Shown piece after piece: positions 24,347 to 34,299 of a DNA stretch of 64,000 nucleotides. The stretch covers positions 44,657 to 108,656 of the forward strand of contig NZ_CAMDCK010000009.1 of the NCBI RefSeq assembly GCF_945890115.1. The letters run 5' to 3'. The translations under genes and the position numbers were made by a program. How positions within the stretch are numbered: position 1 is the stretch's first letter; each line of letters begins with the position of its first letter. This DNA is from Sphingorhabdus sp. EL138. GTDB taxonomy: Bacteria; Pseudomonadota; Alphaproteobacteria; Sphingomonadales; Sphingomonadaceae. Under the pieces are notes generated by a model. That model was given only the letters and a program-made list of their open reading frames with translations. It made no database searches and had not been told where the DNA came from.

Positions 24347-26539
24347 TTACTTCGCCGCCTTTTTTGCACCACCACTCAAGGCCGCGTCATTCGCCTTTGC
24401 ATAATGCGCGCGGCTGACCACATAAGCGCGCACTTGCTCTGCCTCCTTCGGCGTCAGCACGCTGCTAAAGCTGACCATGCCGTTGCCTTTCAAAATGCCG
24501 TCGATGACAACGGATTTCCACGTGGCGGCATCGGCAATCGTGCCGGATTTGCGTAAGTCAGGCAGCACGCCGTTGCCAACCGCGCCGGGGCCGTGGCAGA
24601 CGAGGCAATAACGTTGATAGTTTGATCCGCCGGCTGCGATATCGGCTGGCGTCCCGAACTGCTTGGTCGGTTGCCATACGTAAGGTGGGGTTTCTGGCAA
24701 GGCGGGCAAAGCGATTTTCCCGCCCAGTTTTAGCACGATCAAACGCGGCAGGTTTGGCACCGCAGCACTGGTTGCCCCGACATAGCCCGACACCAACGGA
24801 AACGCGCCACCTTTGCTGGTCAGGAACGCCACATATTGTTCACCATCGACGGTGTAAGTCGACGCGCCGGATAAGACCCCCGATTGCACGTTCAAATTAT
24901 ACAATTGCTTACCCGTGTCGGCGGCATAAGCGCGGAATTCGCCCATCGCCGTGCCTTGGAACACCAAGTTGCCGGCAGTGGTCATTGTTCCGCCATTCCA
25001 CGATGCGGGATGGTCAACGGTCCATTTCGCCTTGCCAGTTTTGGGGTCAAAGGCCACCAATTTGCCAGTCGTGGCGGCTTTCACCGCTTTGACGAAATTG
25101 GTGTCATCGGGCAAATCCGCCGTCGCCATCGCGCCGCCAGTATTAAAGCCAAGCTTCTTACGCTCCATCTCATTAGGCGCAATCGGCGGGAGATAAGCGC
25201 CGCCGATATACATAGCGGGAATATAGACAAGGCCAGTGGCGGGATTAAAGCTCATCGGGTGCCAATTATGCGCGCCAAGTGCGGACGGGTTCGCTATATA
25301 TAGCTTGCCGGTTTTCTCATAGCGCGCTTCCGGGTTTTCAATCGGACGCCCTGTTTTCAAATCATACCCGCTCGCCCAGGTTATGCCGTCAATGAAGGGA
25401 TCGGCTGACAGCAATTTGCCATTCAGTCGGTCTATCGTGAAGAAAAATCCGTTTTTAGGTGCGTGGTAAAGAACTTTGCGTTTTTTGCCGCCACGCGTTT
25501 CAGTCGCCAAGATGATTGGCTGCGTCGCGGTATAGTCCCAGCTTTCGGCTGGTGTTTCCTGATAATGCCAGACATATTCGCCGGTATCGGGTTTTAGCGC
25601 GACGATGGAGGACAGGAACAAATTGTCGCCTTCACCATTGGAACGAATACCATGGTTCCAAGGGTTGCCATTGCCGACACCGAGATAAAGCTGATCCAGT
25701 TCGGCATCATAGACAATCGCGTCCCACACAGTCCCGCCGCCACCGCTTTCACGCCAGTCGCCCTTTTTGGGCTTTGCGCTCCAGGTTTTGGTCGCTGCGC
25801 TTTTCAGAATATTGTCGCTGGCCGCGTTGTCGGGTTCACCCTTGGGATTGGGCGTGGTGTAGAAACGCCATTCCTTTTTACCAGTCGCTGCATCATAAGC
25901 CGTGACATACCCGCGTGCACCAAATTCAGCGCCACCAAAGCCAATGACAACCTTATCCTTCACCACACGCGGGACGCCCGTAATGGTGCCGTTTGATTCC
26001 AGATCAAGCGTCTGCGCGCTCCAATTCTGCTTTCCAGTACTGGCATCAAGCGAGATCAAGCGGCCGTCGATGGTCCCTACGAAAACGCTGCCTTTCCAAA
26101 ACGCGACCCCGCGATTAACGACGTCGCAGCAGGCTTTGACGCCGCGCGCTTTGTCGACTTTGGGATCGAAGCCCCATAATGGCTTGCCGGTTTTGGCGTC
26201 ATAGGCAAAAACCTTGGACCATGCGGTGGAGATAAACATTTTGCCATCGACCACCACCGGCGTTGCTTCTTGGCCGCGCGCATCGGGTAAGTCGGCAAAC
26301 CAGGCGATGCCCAAATCTTGCACGTTGCTGTCATTAATCATCTTCAACGGGCTGTGCCGTTGTTCATCATAATTGAAGCCGGTCATCGCCCAGTTGGAGC
26401 CATCGCCACCAGTTTTTAGATAATCACCATCAATCGCGGCAAAGGCTGGATTGTCCGAGTCTACCCCCGATTTCTGGCAGGAACCCAGCAGCAATGCCGC
26501 GCTTAATACTGCAGCTGCGGCTAAAAGCTTATATGTCAT
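24347..26539 (-). CDS. PQQ-dependent alcohol dehydrogenase with cytochrome c domain
   Basis: It oxidises alcohols in the periplasm using pyrroloquinoline quinone, passing electrons to its own haem c. The 730-residue precursor has a lipoprotein signal (LLGSC, lipid-modified Cys21), the eight-bladed propeller with repeated W-docking segments, and the vicinal Cys137-Cys138 pair (KACCDVV) of the type II quinohaemoprotein family. The C-terminal cytochrome has CLVCH (about residues 645-649) and a likely Met ligand near residue 688. The exact alcohol is unknown. It is downstream of a DJ-1-like gene with 71 bases between. PQQ biosynthesis genes are not in the window. Confidence 0.94.
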   Translation of the reverse strand: MTYKLLAAAAVLSAALLLGSCQKSGVDSDNPAFAAIDGDYLKTGGDGSNWAMTGFNYDEQRHSPLKMINDSNVQDLGIAWFADLPDARGQEATPVVVDGKMFISTAWSKVFAYDAKTGKPLWGFDPKVDKARGVKACCDVVNRGVAFWKGSVFVGTIDGRLISLDASTGKQNWSAQTLDLESNGTITGVPRVVKDKVVIGFGGAEFGARGYVTAYDAATGKKEWRFYTTPNPKGEPDNAASDNILKSAATKTWSAKPKKGDWRESGGGGTVWDAIVYDAELDQLYLGVGNGNPWNHGIRSNGEGDNLFLSSIVALKPDTGEYVWHYQETPAESWDYTATQPIILATETRGGKKRKVLYHAPKNGFFFTIDRLNGKLLSADPFIDGITWASGYDLKTGRPIENPEARYEKTGKLYIANPSALGAHNWHPMSFNPATGLVYIPAMYIGGAYLPPIAPNEMERKKLGFNTGGAMATADLPDDTNFVKAVKAATTGKLVAFDPKTGKAKWTVDHPASWNGGTMTTAGNLVFQGTAMGEFRAYAADTGKQLYNLNVQSGVLSGASTYTVDGEQYVAFLTSKGGAFPLVSGYVGATSAAVPNLPRLIVLKLGGKIALPALPETPPYVWQPTKQFGTPADIAAGGSNYQRYCLVCHGPGAVGNGVLPDLRKSGTIADAATWKSVVIDGILKGNGMVSFSSVLTPKEAEQVRAYVVSRAHYAKANDAALSGGAKKAAK

Positions 26540-26610
26540 ATCATCTCTCCCCCGAAGGAGGAAGCTATGCCGATGCCGCGCTTACGTCCAGTATGAATTT
26601 AATCGTCGGA

Positions 26611-27276
26611 TTAAATTATCTGTTGAATGGCAATTTTCATTTCGGCAGCGGCCTTGTCGTAAACATCTGCACGCAGATTACGGACTGTATCATCTGAGGA
26701 ACTTGCAAGCGAACCGCCGCCAAAGGGAGGCGCGGGGTCATATTCGAGCGCCAATTGGATGGTCCTTGCGACATTCTCGCCAGAGATTGCCGCAATGAGT
26801 TCAAGCGCGAAATCAATGCCGGATGTGACGCCGCCTGCGGTGATTAAATTTCCGTCACGCACAACGCGCGCTGGCGCGTGCGTTGCGCCGAACAGGGGCA
26901 GCAACTGCGTATAGGCCCAATGGCATGTTGCCTTTTTGTTATGAAGCAACCCTGCCGCGCCAAGGATGAAGGCGCCGGTACACACGCTGGTGATATAATC
27001 GGCACCCTTGGCTTGCTGGCGCACAAAATCGACAATGGCGGTGTCGGCAATCGCGTCGCGGACGCCGTGGCCGCCGGGCACGCATAAAATGTCAGCTTGC
27101 GGACAATCGGCAAAGCCGGCGCTTGGCAGGATCGAGAAACCGCAGTCGGTCGTGACCGCACCGCCGTCTTTGCTAACGACATGCACCACTGCGCCAGGCA
27201 GGCGAGACAGAAACTGCACTGGCCCGGTGAAATCGAGCTGGGTGACATTGTCGAACAGGACGAAAACGATATGCAT
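26611..27276 (-). CDS. DJ-1/PfpI family protein (isonitrile hydratase-like)
   Basis: The 221-residue protein has the class I glutamine amidotransferase-like fold, with the nucleophile elbow SVCTGAFILG at C99 and a catalytic-type Asp/Glu in the N-terminal segment FDNVTQLDFTGP. It is closest in style to the isonitrile hydratase group, but that activity is not certain. Other DJ-1 roles such as glyoxalase or protein repair fit equally. It is in line with the thiolase and acyl-CoA ligase genes (21-base gap), so it belongs to the same probable transcript. Confidence 0.8.
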   Translation of the reverse strand: MHIVFVLFDNVTQLDFTGPVQFLSRLPGAVVHVVSKDGGAVTTDCGFSILPSAGFADCPQADILCVPGGHGVRDAIADTAIVDFVRQQAKGADYITSVCTGAFILGAAGLLHNKKATCHWAYTQLLPLFGATHAPARVVRDGNLITAGGVTSGIDFALELIAAISGENVARTIQLALEYDPAPPFGGGSLASSSDDTVRNLRADVYDKAAAEMKIAIQQII

Positions 27277-27297
27277 ATTGCCGCGCGTAATAACCGT

Positions 27298-28485
27298 TTA
27301 GATAATCTCAATCGCGAGCGCCGTTGCTTCACCGCCGCCAATGCACAAGGACGCGATGCCGCGGCTCTTGCCATGACGTTGCAGCGCCGCGACCAAGGTT
27401 GTGATGATCCGCGCGCCCGATGCCCCAATAGGGTGGCCAAGTGCGGTCGCGCCGCCATGCACGTTCATCTTGTCATGCGATATGCCTAGATCGTGCATCG
27501 CGAACATGGCGACGCAGGCAAAAGCCTCATTCACTTCAAACAGATCCACATCATCGATGGTCCAACCCGCCTTTTCCAGGCATTTGTTGATCGCGCCGAC
27601 AGGTGCAGTGGTGAAGGCCGATGGTTCCTGCGCGTGCGCGGCATGGGCGACAATGCGGGCAATGGCTGTTTGTCCGTTGGCATCGGCGACCGACTGACGC
27701 GTGAGGACAAGCGCCGCTGCACCATCGGAGATGGATGAGCTGGTGGCCGCGGTAATCGTGCCGTCCTTGGCAAATGCCGCTTTCAATGTCGGGATTTTGT
27801 CGGGCATGCCCTTGCCGGGTTGTTCGTCGGTATCGACTATGACATCGCCCTTGCGGGTGGCAACGGTCACGGCCACGATTTCCTGCTTGAACGCGCCATC
27901 GGCAATCGCGTTTTGTGCGCGGCGTAGCGATTCAATCGCATACGCATCTTGCGCCGCGCGAGTCAGTTGGTAATCATTGGCAGTGTCTTGCGCGAATGTG
28001 CCCATGGCGCGGCCAGCCTCATAGGCGTCTTCCAAGCCGTCAAGGAACATATGGTCATAGGCCGTATCATGCCCGATGCGGGCGCCGCTGCGGTGCTTTT
28101 TTAACAAATAGGGCGCGTTGGTCATGCTTTCCATGCCGCCCGCGATGACATAATCGACCGACCCTGCGGCCAGTGCCTCGCTGCCCATGATGACGGTCTG
28201 CATGCCAGAGCCGCATACTTTGTTCACCGTCGTTGCTTGTATCGATTTAGGCAAGCCAGCCTTGATAGCCGCCTGACGGGCAGGGGCTTGACCCAAGCCT
28301 GCGGGCAAGACGCAGCCCATATAGATGCGCTCAATCATCGCGCCATCGACGCCGGAGCGCTCTACTGCGGCCTTTACCGCTGTTGCGCCAAGGTCAGTTG
28401 CGGAAATATCGGCCAATGCCCCCTGCATCCCGCCCATGGGCGTACGGGCATAAGACAGGATTACGACGGGATCGGCGTGGTGCAT
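27298..28485 (-). CDS. Acetyl-CoA acetyltransferase (thiolase)
   Basis: It condenses or cleaves acyl-CoA in beta-oxidation or acetoacetyl-CoA metabolism. The 395-residue protein has C91 (VNKVCGSGMQT) as nucleophile, H351 (GGATALGHPIGASGAR) and C381 (LCIGGGEATAL), the complete thiolase II triad. It follows an acyl-CoA ligase gene on the same strand, consistent with activation and breakdown of carboxylic acids. Biosynthetic or degradative direction cannot be told from sequence. Confidence 0.93.
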   Translation of the reverse strand: MHHADPVVILSYARTPMGGMQGALADISATDLGATAVKAAVERSGVDGAMIERIYMGCVLPAGLGQAPARQAAIKAGLPKSIQATTVNKVCGSGMQTVIMGSEALAAGSVDYVIAGGMESMTNAPYLLKKHRSGARIGHDTAYDHMFLDGLEDAYEAGRAMGTFAQDTANDYQLTRAAQDAYAIESLRRAQNAIADGAFKQEIVAVTVATRKGDVIVDTDEQPGKGMPDKIPTLKAAFAKDGTITAATSSSISDGAAALVLTRQSVADANGQTAIARIVAHAAHAQEPSAFTTAPVGAINKCLEKAGWTIDDVDLFEVNEAFACVAMFAMHDLGISHDKMNVHGGATALGHPIGASGARIITTLVAALQRHGKSRGIASLCIGGGEATALAIEII

Positions 28486-28567
28486 GGGAGATACCTTTAG
28501 TTTCGATTTGGCGTGTTATAGGCCGCCGGACCATCAAAAACAAATGTGAATCGTCCCTATTGCCGCC

Positions 28568-30304
28568 TTAGAAAAGGGCCTTCAAATCGCGTTTCAGGAT
28601 CTTGCCATTGGCGTTGCGCGGCAAAGTATCTTGGGTGAAGATGATTTTTACTGGCACCTTGAACTTCGCCAGACGTTCGCTGACATAAAATCGAAGCTCT
28701 TCCTCTGTTGCCGTCATGCCGGGTGCCAAATGCACAACGGCTGCGGGTTCTTCGCCTAAGGTCTGATGCGGTATGCCGACCAAAGCAGCATCGGTCACAG
28801 CGGGATGTTCGTAGAGGATATTTTCAACTTCCGACGAATAGATATTCTCGCCGCCGCGAATGATCATGTCCTTTGCGCGGTCAACGATGAAGCAGAAACC
28901 TTCGTCATCTAAGCGCGCAAGGTCGCCGGTACGGACCCAGCCATCGACAAATGTTTCGGCGGTGGCGTCGGGGCGGTTCCAATATCCTTTGACGATTTGC
29001 GGGCCGCGTGCCCATAATTCGCCAACCGCTCCAACGGGTAACTCCGTCGTGCCGTCCTCGGACATGATTTTCAGGTCGGACACAGCAACCGCTGGCCCGC
29101 AGCTATCCGGCCGGTTGAGATAATCTTCGGCTATATGTGAAGTTACGGTCGCCATGGTTTCGGTCATGCCCCAGCCATTGCCGGGGAATGCGCCGAAGAT
29201 TTCGTAAATTTTGCTCACCAATTCAGGTGCAGATGGCGCACCGCCATAGCTGATCGCATCGATGGAGCTGAGATCATATTTTTCACGGTCGGGATGCTCG
29301 ATCAACTGCCAAGCGATAAACGGCACGCCGCCTGTGGCATTGATCTTCTCGCGCTCAATAATCTCGAACGCCTTCACTGTGTCCCATTTGTGCAGGAATA
29401 TGATTTTGTGGCCAGCTTGAATCGTGGGAATCATCGATGCAGAACAGGCGGTGACGTGGAACATCGGGATCACCAGCAAGGAAGCCCGAATGCTTGGTTC
29501 AGGCAAAGCATCACCACGGCGCAGCACGGTCGCGGCGCCCGAATACGCGCTGGAAAGGCCATTGGTGAGTAAATTGCGATGTGATCCCAATGCGCCTTTG
29601 GGTTTGCCGGTTGTACCGCTGGTGTAGAAAATAGTGACGGCATCGTCTGGCGCTATTGCGACATCGGGCAACGCAAGGTCTGGCAAATCAGAATAATCTT
29701 TTGGTCCGCCAATCACACTTTCGAGCGCAATAGCGAACTCTGCCATCGCGGCGTCACCGCCACGCGTAACCATGACATGCTGCAGCGCGGGCATCTCCGC
29801 CTTGTGGGGCGCGATGCGTTCCCAGCGTTCTGCATCGCAGATCAAAACGGCAGCGCCCGAATCGGCCATACCAAAGGCCAGTTCTTCGCCCGTCCACCAC
29901 GCGTTCAACGGCACGACAATCGCGCCAGTTACCGCAGCGGCGAAAAAGGCGACTGGCCATTCGGGCAGGTTGCGCATAGCAAGACCTACGCGGTCACCCC
30001 TTTTAACGCCGCATTCTATTAGCGCCTGCGCCAATGACGCAACGGCCCGGTGCCAAGAATCATATGTGACGCGTTCATCCTCAAACACCACAAATTCGCG
30101 GTCACCGAATGACGCTTTGGCATGTCCGGCCAGCACCGCCAGATTGGGTAACGCATTTTTCCAGACGCGCGTTGGCACGCCTTCAATGACGGCAGTGTCC
30201 ATTTCAAATGGCATGCCCGGCGCGCATAGGCTGGCCTTTACCTGATCACGGCTGATCACTGGCCAACCCGCAGGTGGCGTCCATTTTTTGCCTGCCTCGA
30301 TCAT
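28568..30304 (-). CDS. AMP-forming acyl-CoA synthetase family protein
   Basis: It activates a carboxylic acid to its CoA thioester through an acyl-adenylate. The protein has the phosphate-binding loop FYTSGTTGKPKGALGSH, the ATP motif GWGMTETMA, the hinge region GWVRTGDLARLDDEGF and the catalytic Lys in LPRNANGKILKRDL. The start at 30304 is chosen because GGAGAGAAC stands right before that ATG; a longer frame reaches 30370 but lacks such a site. The length of 578 residues is usual. The acid substrate is not predictable (fatty, aromatic or terpenoid acids are all possible). It is divergent from an aldehyde dehydrogenase gene, 118 bases away. Confidence 0.92.
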   Translation of the reverse strand: MIEAGKKWTPPAGWPVISRDQVKASLCAPGMPFEMDTAVIEGVPTRVWKNALPNLAVLAGHAKASFGDREFVVFEDERVTYDSWHRAVASLAQALIECGVKRGDRVGLAMRNLPEWPVAFFAAAVTGAIVVPLNAWWTGEELAFGMADSGAAVLICDAERWERIAPHKAEMPALQHVMVTRGGDAAMAEFAIALESVIGGPKDYSDLPDLALPDVAIAPDDAVTIFYTSGTTGKPKGALGSHRNLLTNGLSSAYSGAATVLRRGDALPEPSIRASLLVIPMFHVTACSASMIPTIQAGHKIIFLHKWDTVKAFEIIEREKINATGGVPFIAWQLIEHPDREKYDLSSIDAISYGGAPSAPELVSKIYEIFGAFPGNGWGMTETMATVTSHIAEDYLNRPDSCGPAVAVSDLKIMSEDGTTELPVGAVGELWARGPQIVKGYWNRPDATAETFVDGWVRTGDLARLDDEGFCFIVDRAKDMIIRGGENIYSSEVENILYEHPAVTDAALVGIPHQTLGEEPAAVVHLAPGMTATEEELRFYVSERLAKFKVPVKIIFTQDTLPRNANGKILKRDLKALF

Positions 30305-30422
30305 GTTCTCTCCATTCGATAGCCACGCTTTGCGCATGTTCGCTCTGTCGATACGCCAAAATGGTTTCAATGTGCAACGCTTCGCGCTAGCAATTCATCA
30401 ACTGATGAAAGGGAGAGAGAAA

Positions 30423-31844
30423 TTGACCGCTAATATGCAGACTGTGCTGGAAAAACAGCGCGCAGCCTTCACCGCCGCTATGCCAGAGGCCATGTCGGTG
30501 CGCCGTGACCGCATCGACCGCGCGATTGCGTTGCTGATCGACCATGCCGAAGATTTTGCAAAGGCCGTCTCGGCAGATTTCGGCCATCGCAGCCGTGAAC
30601 AGACGTTGCTGACCGATATCATGCCTTCGGTTAGCGCGATGAAGCATGCCAAGAAGCATTTTGAAAGCTGGGCCAAGGGCGAGAAGCGCAAGCCCACCTT
30701 TCCGTTGGGTCTGATCGGTGCAAAGGCCGAGGTCGTGTTCCAGCCCAAGGGTGTGGTCGGCGTCGTTGCGCCTTGGAACTTCCCTGTTGGCATGGTGATG
30801 GTGCCAATGGCGGGGATCCTTGCCGCCGGTAACCGCGCCATGATCAAGCCATCTGAATTTACAGAGCGGGTGTCGGCGTTGTTTGAAGAACTTGTGCCCA
30901 AATATTTCGCGGAAGAGGAAATGGCGGTTTTCACCGGCGGCGCTGACGTCGGCATGGCATTTTCCAAGCTGGCCTTTGACCATATGATCTTCACGGGCGC
31001 GACAAGCGTCGGCAAACATATCATGCGCGCCGCCGCTGACAATCTGGTGCCGGTCACGTTGGAACTTGGCGGCAAGTCGCCGACTATCGTGGGCCGCAGC
31101 GCGGATAAGAAAAAAGCGGGCGAGCGGATCGCGTTGGGCAAGATGATGAATGCGGGGCAAATCTGCCTCGCGCCCGACTATCTGTTGGTGCCAAGCGATC
31201 AGGAGCATGATGTGATTGAAGCCATTAAGGCCGGCGTCACTGCGCAATATCCGACCTTGCTGCGTAATGACGATTACACATCTGTCGTGAATGGCCGCAA
31301 TTATGAACGGTTGCAGGGCTATCTCGACGATGCGCGCGAAAAGGGTGCGGAGATCATTGAGATTAACCCAGCCAATGAGGAATTTGCCACGTCCAACGGC
31401 AACAAAATGCCGCTGACCATCGTGCGCAATGTTACCGACGATATGAAGGTAATGCAGGAGGAGATATTTGGCCCAATCCTGCCCGTGATGACTTATTCAT
31501 CGATGGAGGAAGCCATTGATTATGTGAACGCGCATGACCGGCCACTTGGCCTTTATTATTTCGGATCGGACAAGGCCGAGGAAGAACGCGTGCTGACGCG
31601 GACTGTTTCCGGCGGTGTTACGGTGAACGATGTGGTCTTCCACAATGCGATGGAAGACCTGCCCTTTGGCGGCGTTGGGCCATCGGGCATGGGCAATTAT
31701 CATGGCGCCGACGGGTTCAAAACGTTCAGCCATATGCGGGCTGTCTACCGCCAGACCGGCGTCGATGTTGCTGGCATGGGCGGGTTCAAGGCCCCTTATG
31801 GCAAGGCTACGCTCAAGACATTGGCAAAAGAGCTGAAAAAATAG
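30423..31844 (+). CDS. Aldehyde dehydrogenase, coniferyl-aldehyde dehydrogenase type
   Basis: It oxidises an aldehyde to the acid with NAD(P)+. Catalytic features are FQPKGVVGVVAPWNFP, the Glu in LELGGKSP, and the Cys in NAGQICLAPDYLL. The last motif (CLAPDY in place of the usual C-T) is typical of the coniferyl/fatty aldehyde group. The TTG at 30423 follows GGGAGAGAGAAA and is preferred; an ATG at 30435 (MQTVLEK) is the alternative. About 473 residues. Together with the PQQ-alcohol dehydrogenase, acyl-CoA ligase and thiolase it could form an alcohol-to-acyl-CoA pathway. Confidence 0.92.
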   Translation: MTANMQTVLEKQRAAFTAAMPEAMSVRRDRIDRAIALLIDHAEDFAKAVSADFGHRSREQTLLTDIMPSVSAMKHAKKHFESWAKGEKRKPTFPLGLIGAKAEVVFQPKGVVGVVAPWNFPVGMVMVPMAGILAAGNRAMIKPSEFTERVSALFEELVPKYFAEEEMAVFTGGADVGMAFSKLAFDHMIFTGATSVGKHIMRAAADNLVPVTLELGGKSPTIVGRSADKKKAGERIALGKMMNAGQICLAPDYLLVPSDQEHDVIEAIKAGVTAQYPTLLRNDDYTSVVNGRNYERLQGYLDDAREKGAEIIEINPANEEFATSNGNKMPLTIVRNVTDDMKVMQEEIFGPILPVMTYSSMEEAIDYVNAHDRPLGLYYFGSDKAEEERVLTRTVSGGVTVNDVVFHNAMEDLPFGGVGPSGMGNYHGADGFKTFSHMRAVYRQTGVDVAGMGGFKAPYGKATLKTLAKELKK

Positions 31845-31934
31845 CGGAACTGAAGAGATAAGGATGCACTTGCATCATGGCGGAGGCTCGGTTAGAGGGG
31901 CCTCCGCTTTGTCGGGTTCGCCTGAAAAAGATGT

Positions 31935-32018
31935 GCCCCAGTGGTGGAATGGTAGACGCGCTGGATTCAAAATCCTGTTCCGAAAGGAGTGCCCGTTCGA
32001 GTCGGGCCTGGGGCACCA
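31935..32018 (+). tRNA. tRNA-Leu (anticodon CAA)
   Basis: The acceptor stem GCCCCAG pairs with CTGGGGC, followed by A and an encoded CCA. The D-arm has TGGTGGAATGGTAGAC, the anticodon loop is TTCAAAA (anticodon CAA), the variable arm is long (TGTTCCGAAAGGAGT) as in class II tRNAs, and the T-arm GTTCGAGTC is standard. It reads UUG codons. Confidence 0.97.
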
Positions 32019-32089
32019 CTTATTTTCCTGAAATTGCAGATTGCGGCTGTCCCAAACGGGAAACCAACTTTGTTGGTGCTGGCTGCTGC

Positions 32090-32812
32090 TTAGAATTTGA
32101 TCATGATCCGCCGAACAAGCGCTGGTGAGATTGAATATATCATCCGTAGAATCTTAACCATGCCGACATTGGCCTCCGGGGCATTGGTCGCAATGGCATC
32201 GACGATTTCCGCCGCACATTGCTTGGCCGACATTTTATTGCCGTTCATCCGGCCACGCGTCATCGCGGTGTCTACAACCGGCGGCAGCGCTTCAATCACA
32301 ACGACGTTGGTGTCGCGTAAGTTATGGCGCAGCGATTGGGTGAAGCTGCGTAAGCCCGCCTTAGTGGCGCAATAAACAGGGCCGCCAGCGCGCGGTGCAA
32401 TGGCAAGGCCCGAGGTGACATTGACAATCACCGCCTCTTGCCGCTGCAACAAACCCGGCAGGAAATGGCCAATCAGATGCAATGGTGCGTTGAGGTTCAG
32501 GAAAACGGCCTGATCTGTCAGCGCAAGATCAAGCGGCTCGCCGGGGCCGAAATTCCCGCTCATCCCGGCATTATTGATCAGCATATCGATGGACCTATCC
32601 GCCACAGCAGCGGCAAGGGCCGCGCAGCCAGCGGCGGTGGACAGGTCAGCTTGAATGGCCTCAAAACCTTCCCTGCGTGCCAATGCCAGCGCGTCTTCGC
32701 GGCGGCCGCAGACAATCAGGCTTGCGCCTTTTGTCATTAACTGACGCGCGATTTCTAAGCCAATGCCGTCTGTTCCGCCGGTCACCAATGCGGTTTTGCC
32801 TGTGATTTTCAT
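32090..32812 (-). CDS. Short-chain dehydrogenase/reductase (DltE-like)
   Basis: This NAD(P)-dependent oxidoreductase has an unknown substrate. The Rossmann motif TGGTDGIG, the NNAG motif (LINNAGMSG) and the catalytic YCATK are present, with a Ser in VTSGLA before it. The start at 32812 (MKITGK) follows GGAAG; the longer upstream frame (to 32881) overlaps the neighbour's end and is probably not used. At 240 residues it has the typical length. It follows the MFS gene with a 37-base gap on the same strand, so the two are probably co-expressed. It converges with tRNA-Leu. Confidence 0.88.
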   Translation of the reverse strand: MKITGKTALVTGGTDGIGLEIARQLMTKGASLIVCGRREDALALARREGFEAIQADLSTAAGCAALAAAVADRSIDMLINNAGMSGNFGPGEPLDLALTDQAVFLNLNAPLHLIGHFLPGLLQRQEAVIVNVTSGLAIAPRAGGPVYCATKAGLRSFTQSLRHNLRDTNVVVIEALPPVVDTAMTRGRMNGNKMSAKQCAAEIVDAIATNAPEANVGMVKILRMIYSISPALVRRIMIKF

Positions 32813-32849
32813 GCTATGCTTCCAACCCTTTTCGTTGCGAACATCCGAC

Positions 32850-34169
32850 CTATGACGTGACCTGAGGTGCGGCATCGTCACATGCTTTGTGTAGCCGCCA
32901 TGCCATCCAAGCCGATATCAGGCACATCGCTGCGCCCAGCAACAACTGGTTGACGATTGTCACGCCTGCGGCGCTCAGCCCCAGCGCAATCAGCGACCCT
33001 AATACCATCGCTCCCGAGTTAACGATATTGTTTGCCGCCACAGTCCGTGCGGTCTGGTCCTTGGGGACAGTAGTGGTCAGGAACGCATAAAGCGGTACGA
33101 CGAACATTCCTCCCGAAACCGCGATCCCGAGCAACGACAGCAGCAGCAGAGCCGCGTCGGGATGTTTCACAAAGCTCGCAATGTCATATAGCTCGCCCGG
33201 GCCAATCAGGTGCCAGTTGCGACAGACAAAAAAGAACACGACAACAAACAGTCCCATGACGATAACGCTGGCCGGCGCGTAGCGCGCGGAAACCTGCCCC
33301 TTTAGCAAGCGATTTATGGCTACAGAGCCAATCGCAATTCCAACCGAAAATATCGCAAGAAACAGGCTTGCGACTTCCTTGTCGGCGCCCAGCACATTTT
33401 TTGCCAGTGGCGGAAACTGGATAAACAACACCGCTCCAATCGTCCAAAAAAAGCTGATTGAGACGATAGCGAGATATAATTTGCGGATATGCATTGTGCT
33501 TTTGATAAGATTAATCGACGAACGCAGGATATGCCAATCTAAGCTGGTTTCAACACGCTCGGGTGGAGCGGGTGGCACCTGCCGCCCGGTAAAATAGCCA
33601 ATGACCGCAACAATTACGACGCCAAGGGCGGCCCATTCGACCTCGATAACGCCGGCTAATATGGTACCGAGCAAAATGGCAATATAGGTCCCGGCTTCGA
33701 CTAGCCCGGTACCGCCAAGTACTTCGTCCTCTTCCAGATGCTGAGGCAGAATCGCGTATTTTATGGGGCCGAAAAATGTCGAGTGCACGCCCATTGCAAA
33801 CAGAGCGAGCATCATCAGCGGAATTGCGATCAGGTTGATGCCAAAGCCGATCCACGCCAGCACAAGACCGAGCCCGCCAACCAGCATGATCAGTATCTCG
33901 CAAAATTTGACGACACGGATGATAGCAGCCTTGTCGCGCGTGTCAGCCAACTGTCCGGCCACAGCCGACATAAGGAAAAATGGAATGATGAATATGGCGG
34001 TTGCGACCGCGCTGAACAAAGCCTCGGCCTTTTCATCATCGTACACACCGTAAACGACAAACAACACCATCGCATTCTTAAACAAATTATCGTTAAATGC
34101 GCCCAATAACTGGGTGACGAAAAGCGGCAGAAAGCGGCGCTTGTTCATCAAGGACATTGTTGTGGCCAT
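32850..34169 (-). CDS. MFS transporter, LplT-like (lysophospholipid carrier)
   Basis: This is a membrane carrier of the group to which LplT and the MFS part of Aas-fusion proteins belong; these flip lysophospholipids across the inner membrane for repair. The N-terminal signature FLPLFVTQLLGAFNDNLFKNAMV is diagnostic of the group, and about 12 membrane helices can be traced over 439 residues. No acyltransferase domain is fused here. The group also has members of unproven substrate, so the lysophospholipid role is inference. pgsA, a phospholipid enzyme, is divergent next door. Confidence 0.85.
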   Translation of the reverse strand: MATTMSLMNKRRFLPLFVTQLLGAFNDNLFKNAMVLFVVYGVYDDEKAEALFSAVATAIFIIPFFLMSAVAGQLADTRDKAAIIRVVKFCEILIMLVGGLGLVLAWIGFGINLIAIPLMMLALFAMGVHSTFFGPIKYAILPQHLEEDEVLGGTGLVEAGTYIAILLGTILAGVIEVEWAALGVVIVAVIGYFTGRQVPPAPPERVETSLDWHILRSSINLIKSTMHIRKLYLAIVSISFFWTIGAVLFIQFPPLAKNVLGADKEVASLFLAIFSVGIAIGSVAINRLLKGQVSARYAPASVIVMGLFVVVFFFVCRNWHLIGPGELYDIASFVKHPDAALLLLSLLGIAVSGGMFVVPLYAFLTTTVPKDQTARTVAANNIVNSGAMVLGSLIALGLSAAGVTIVNQLLLGAAMCLISAWMAWRLHKACDDAAPQVTS

Positions 34170-34299
34170 AAATTTACCGGTTTCCCATGCGGAGCATGCC
34201 CCGTGCCTTAGCTGCCGGTGGGAAGCATGGCAAAGCGCATTTCGGTTCGCGGTTAAATAGTCAGGTGATTTTACCTGCGCAGCACGCTATCGGTGCGTC

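Noticed and set aside
30387..31247. 286-codon minus-strand frame opposite the aldehyde dehydrogenase gene
   Set aside because: Shadow of the aldehyde dehydrogenase; His/Arg-rich, non-globular composition.
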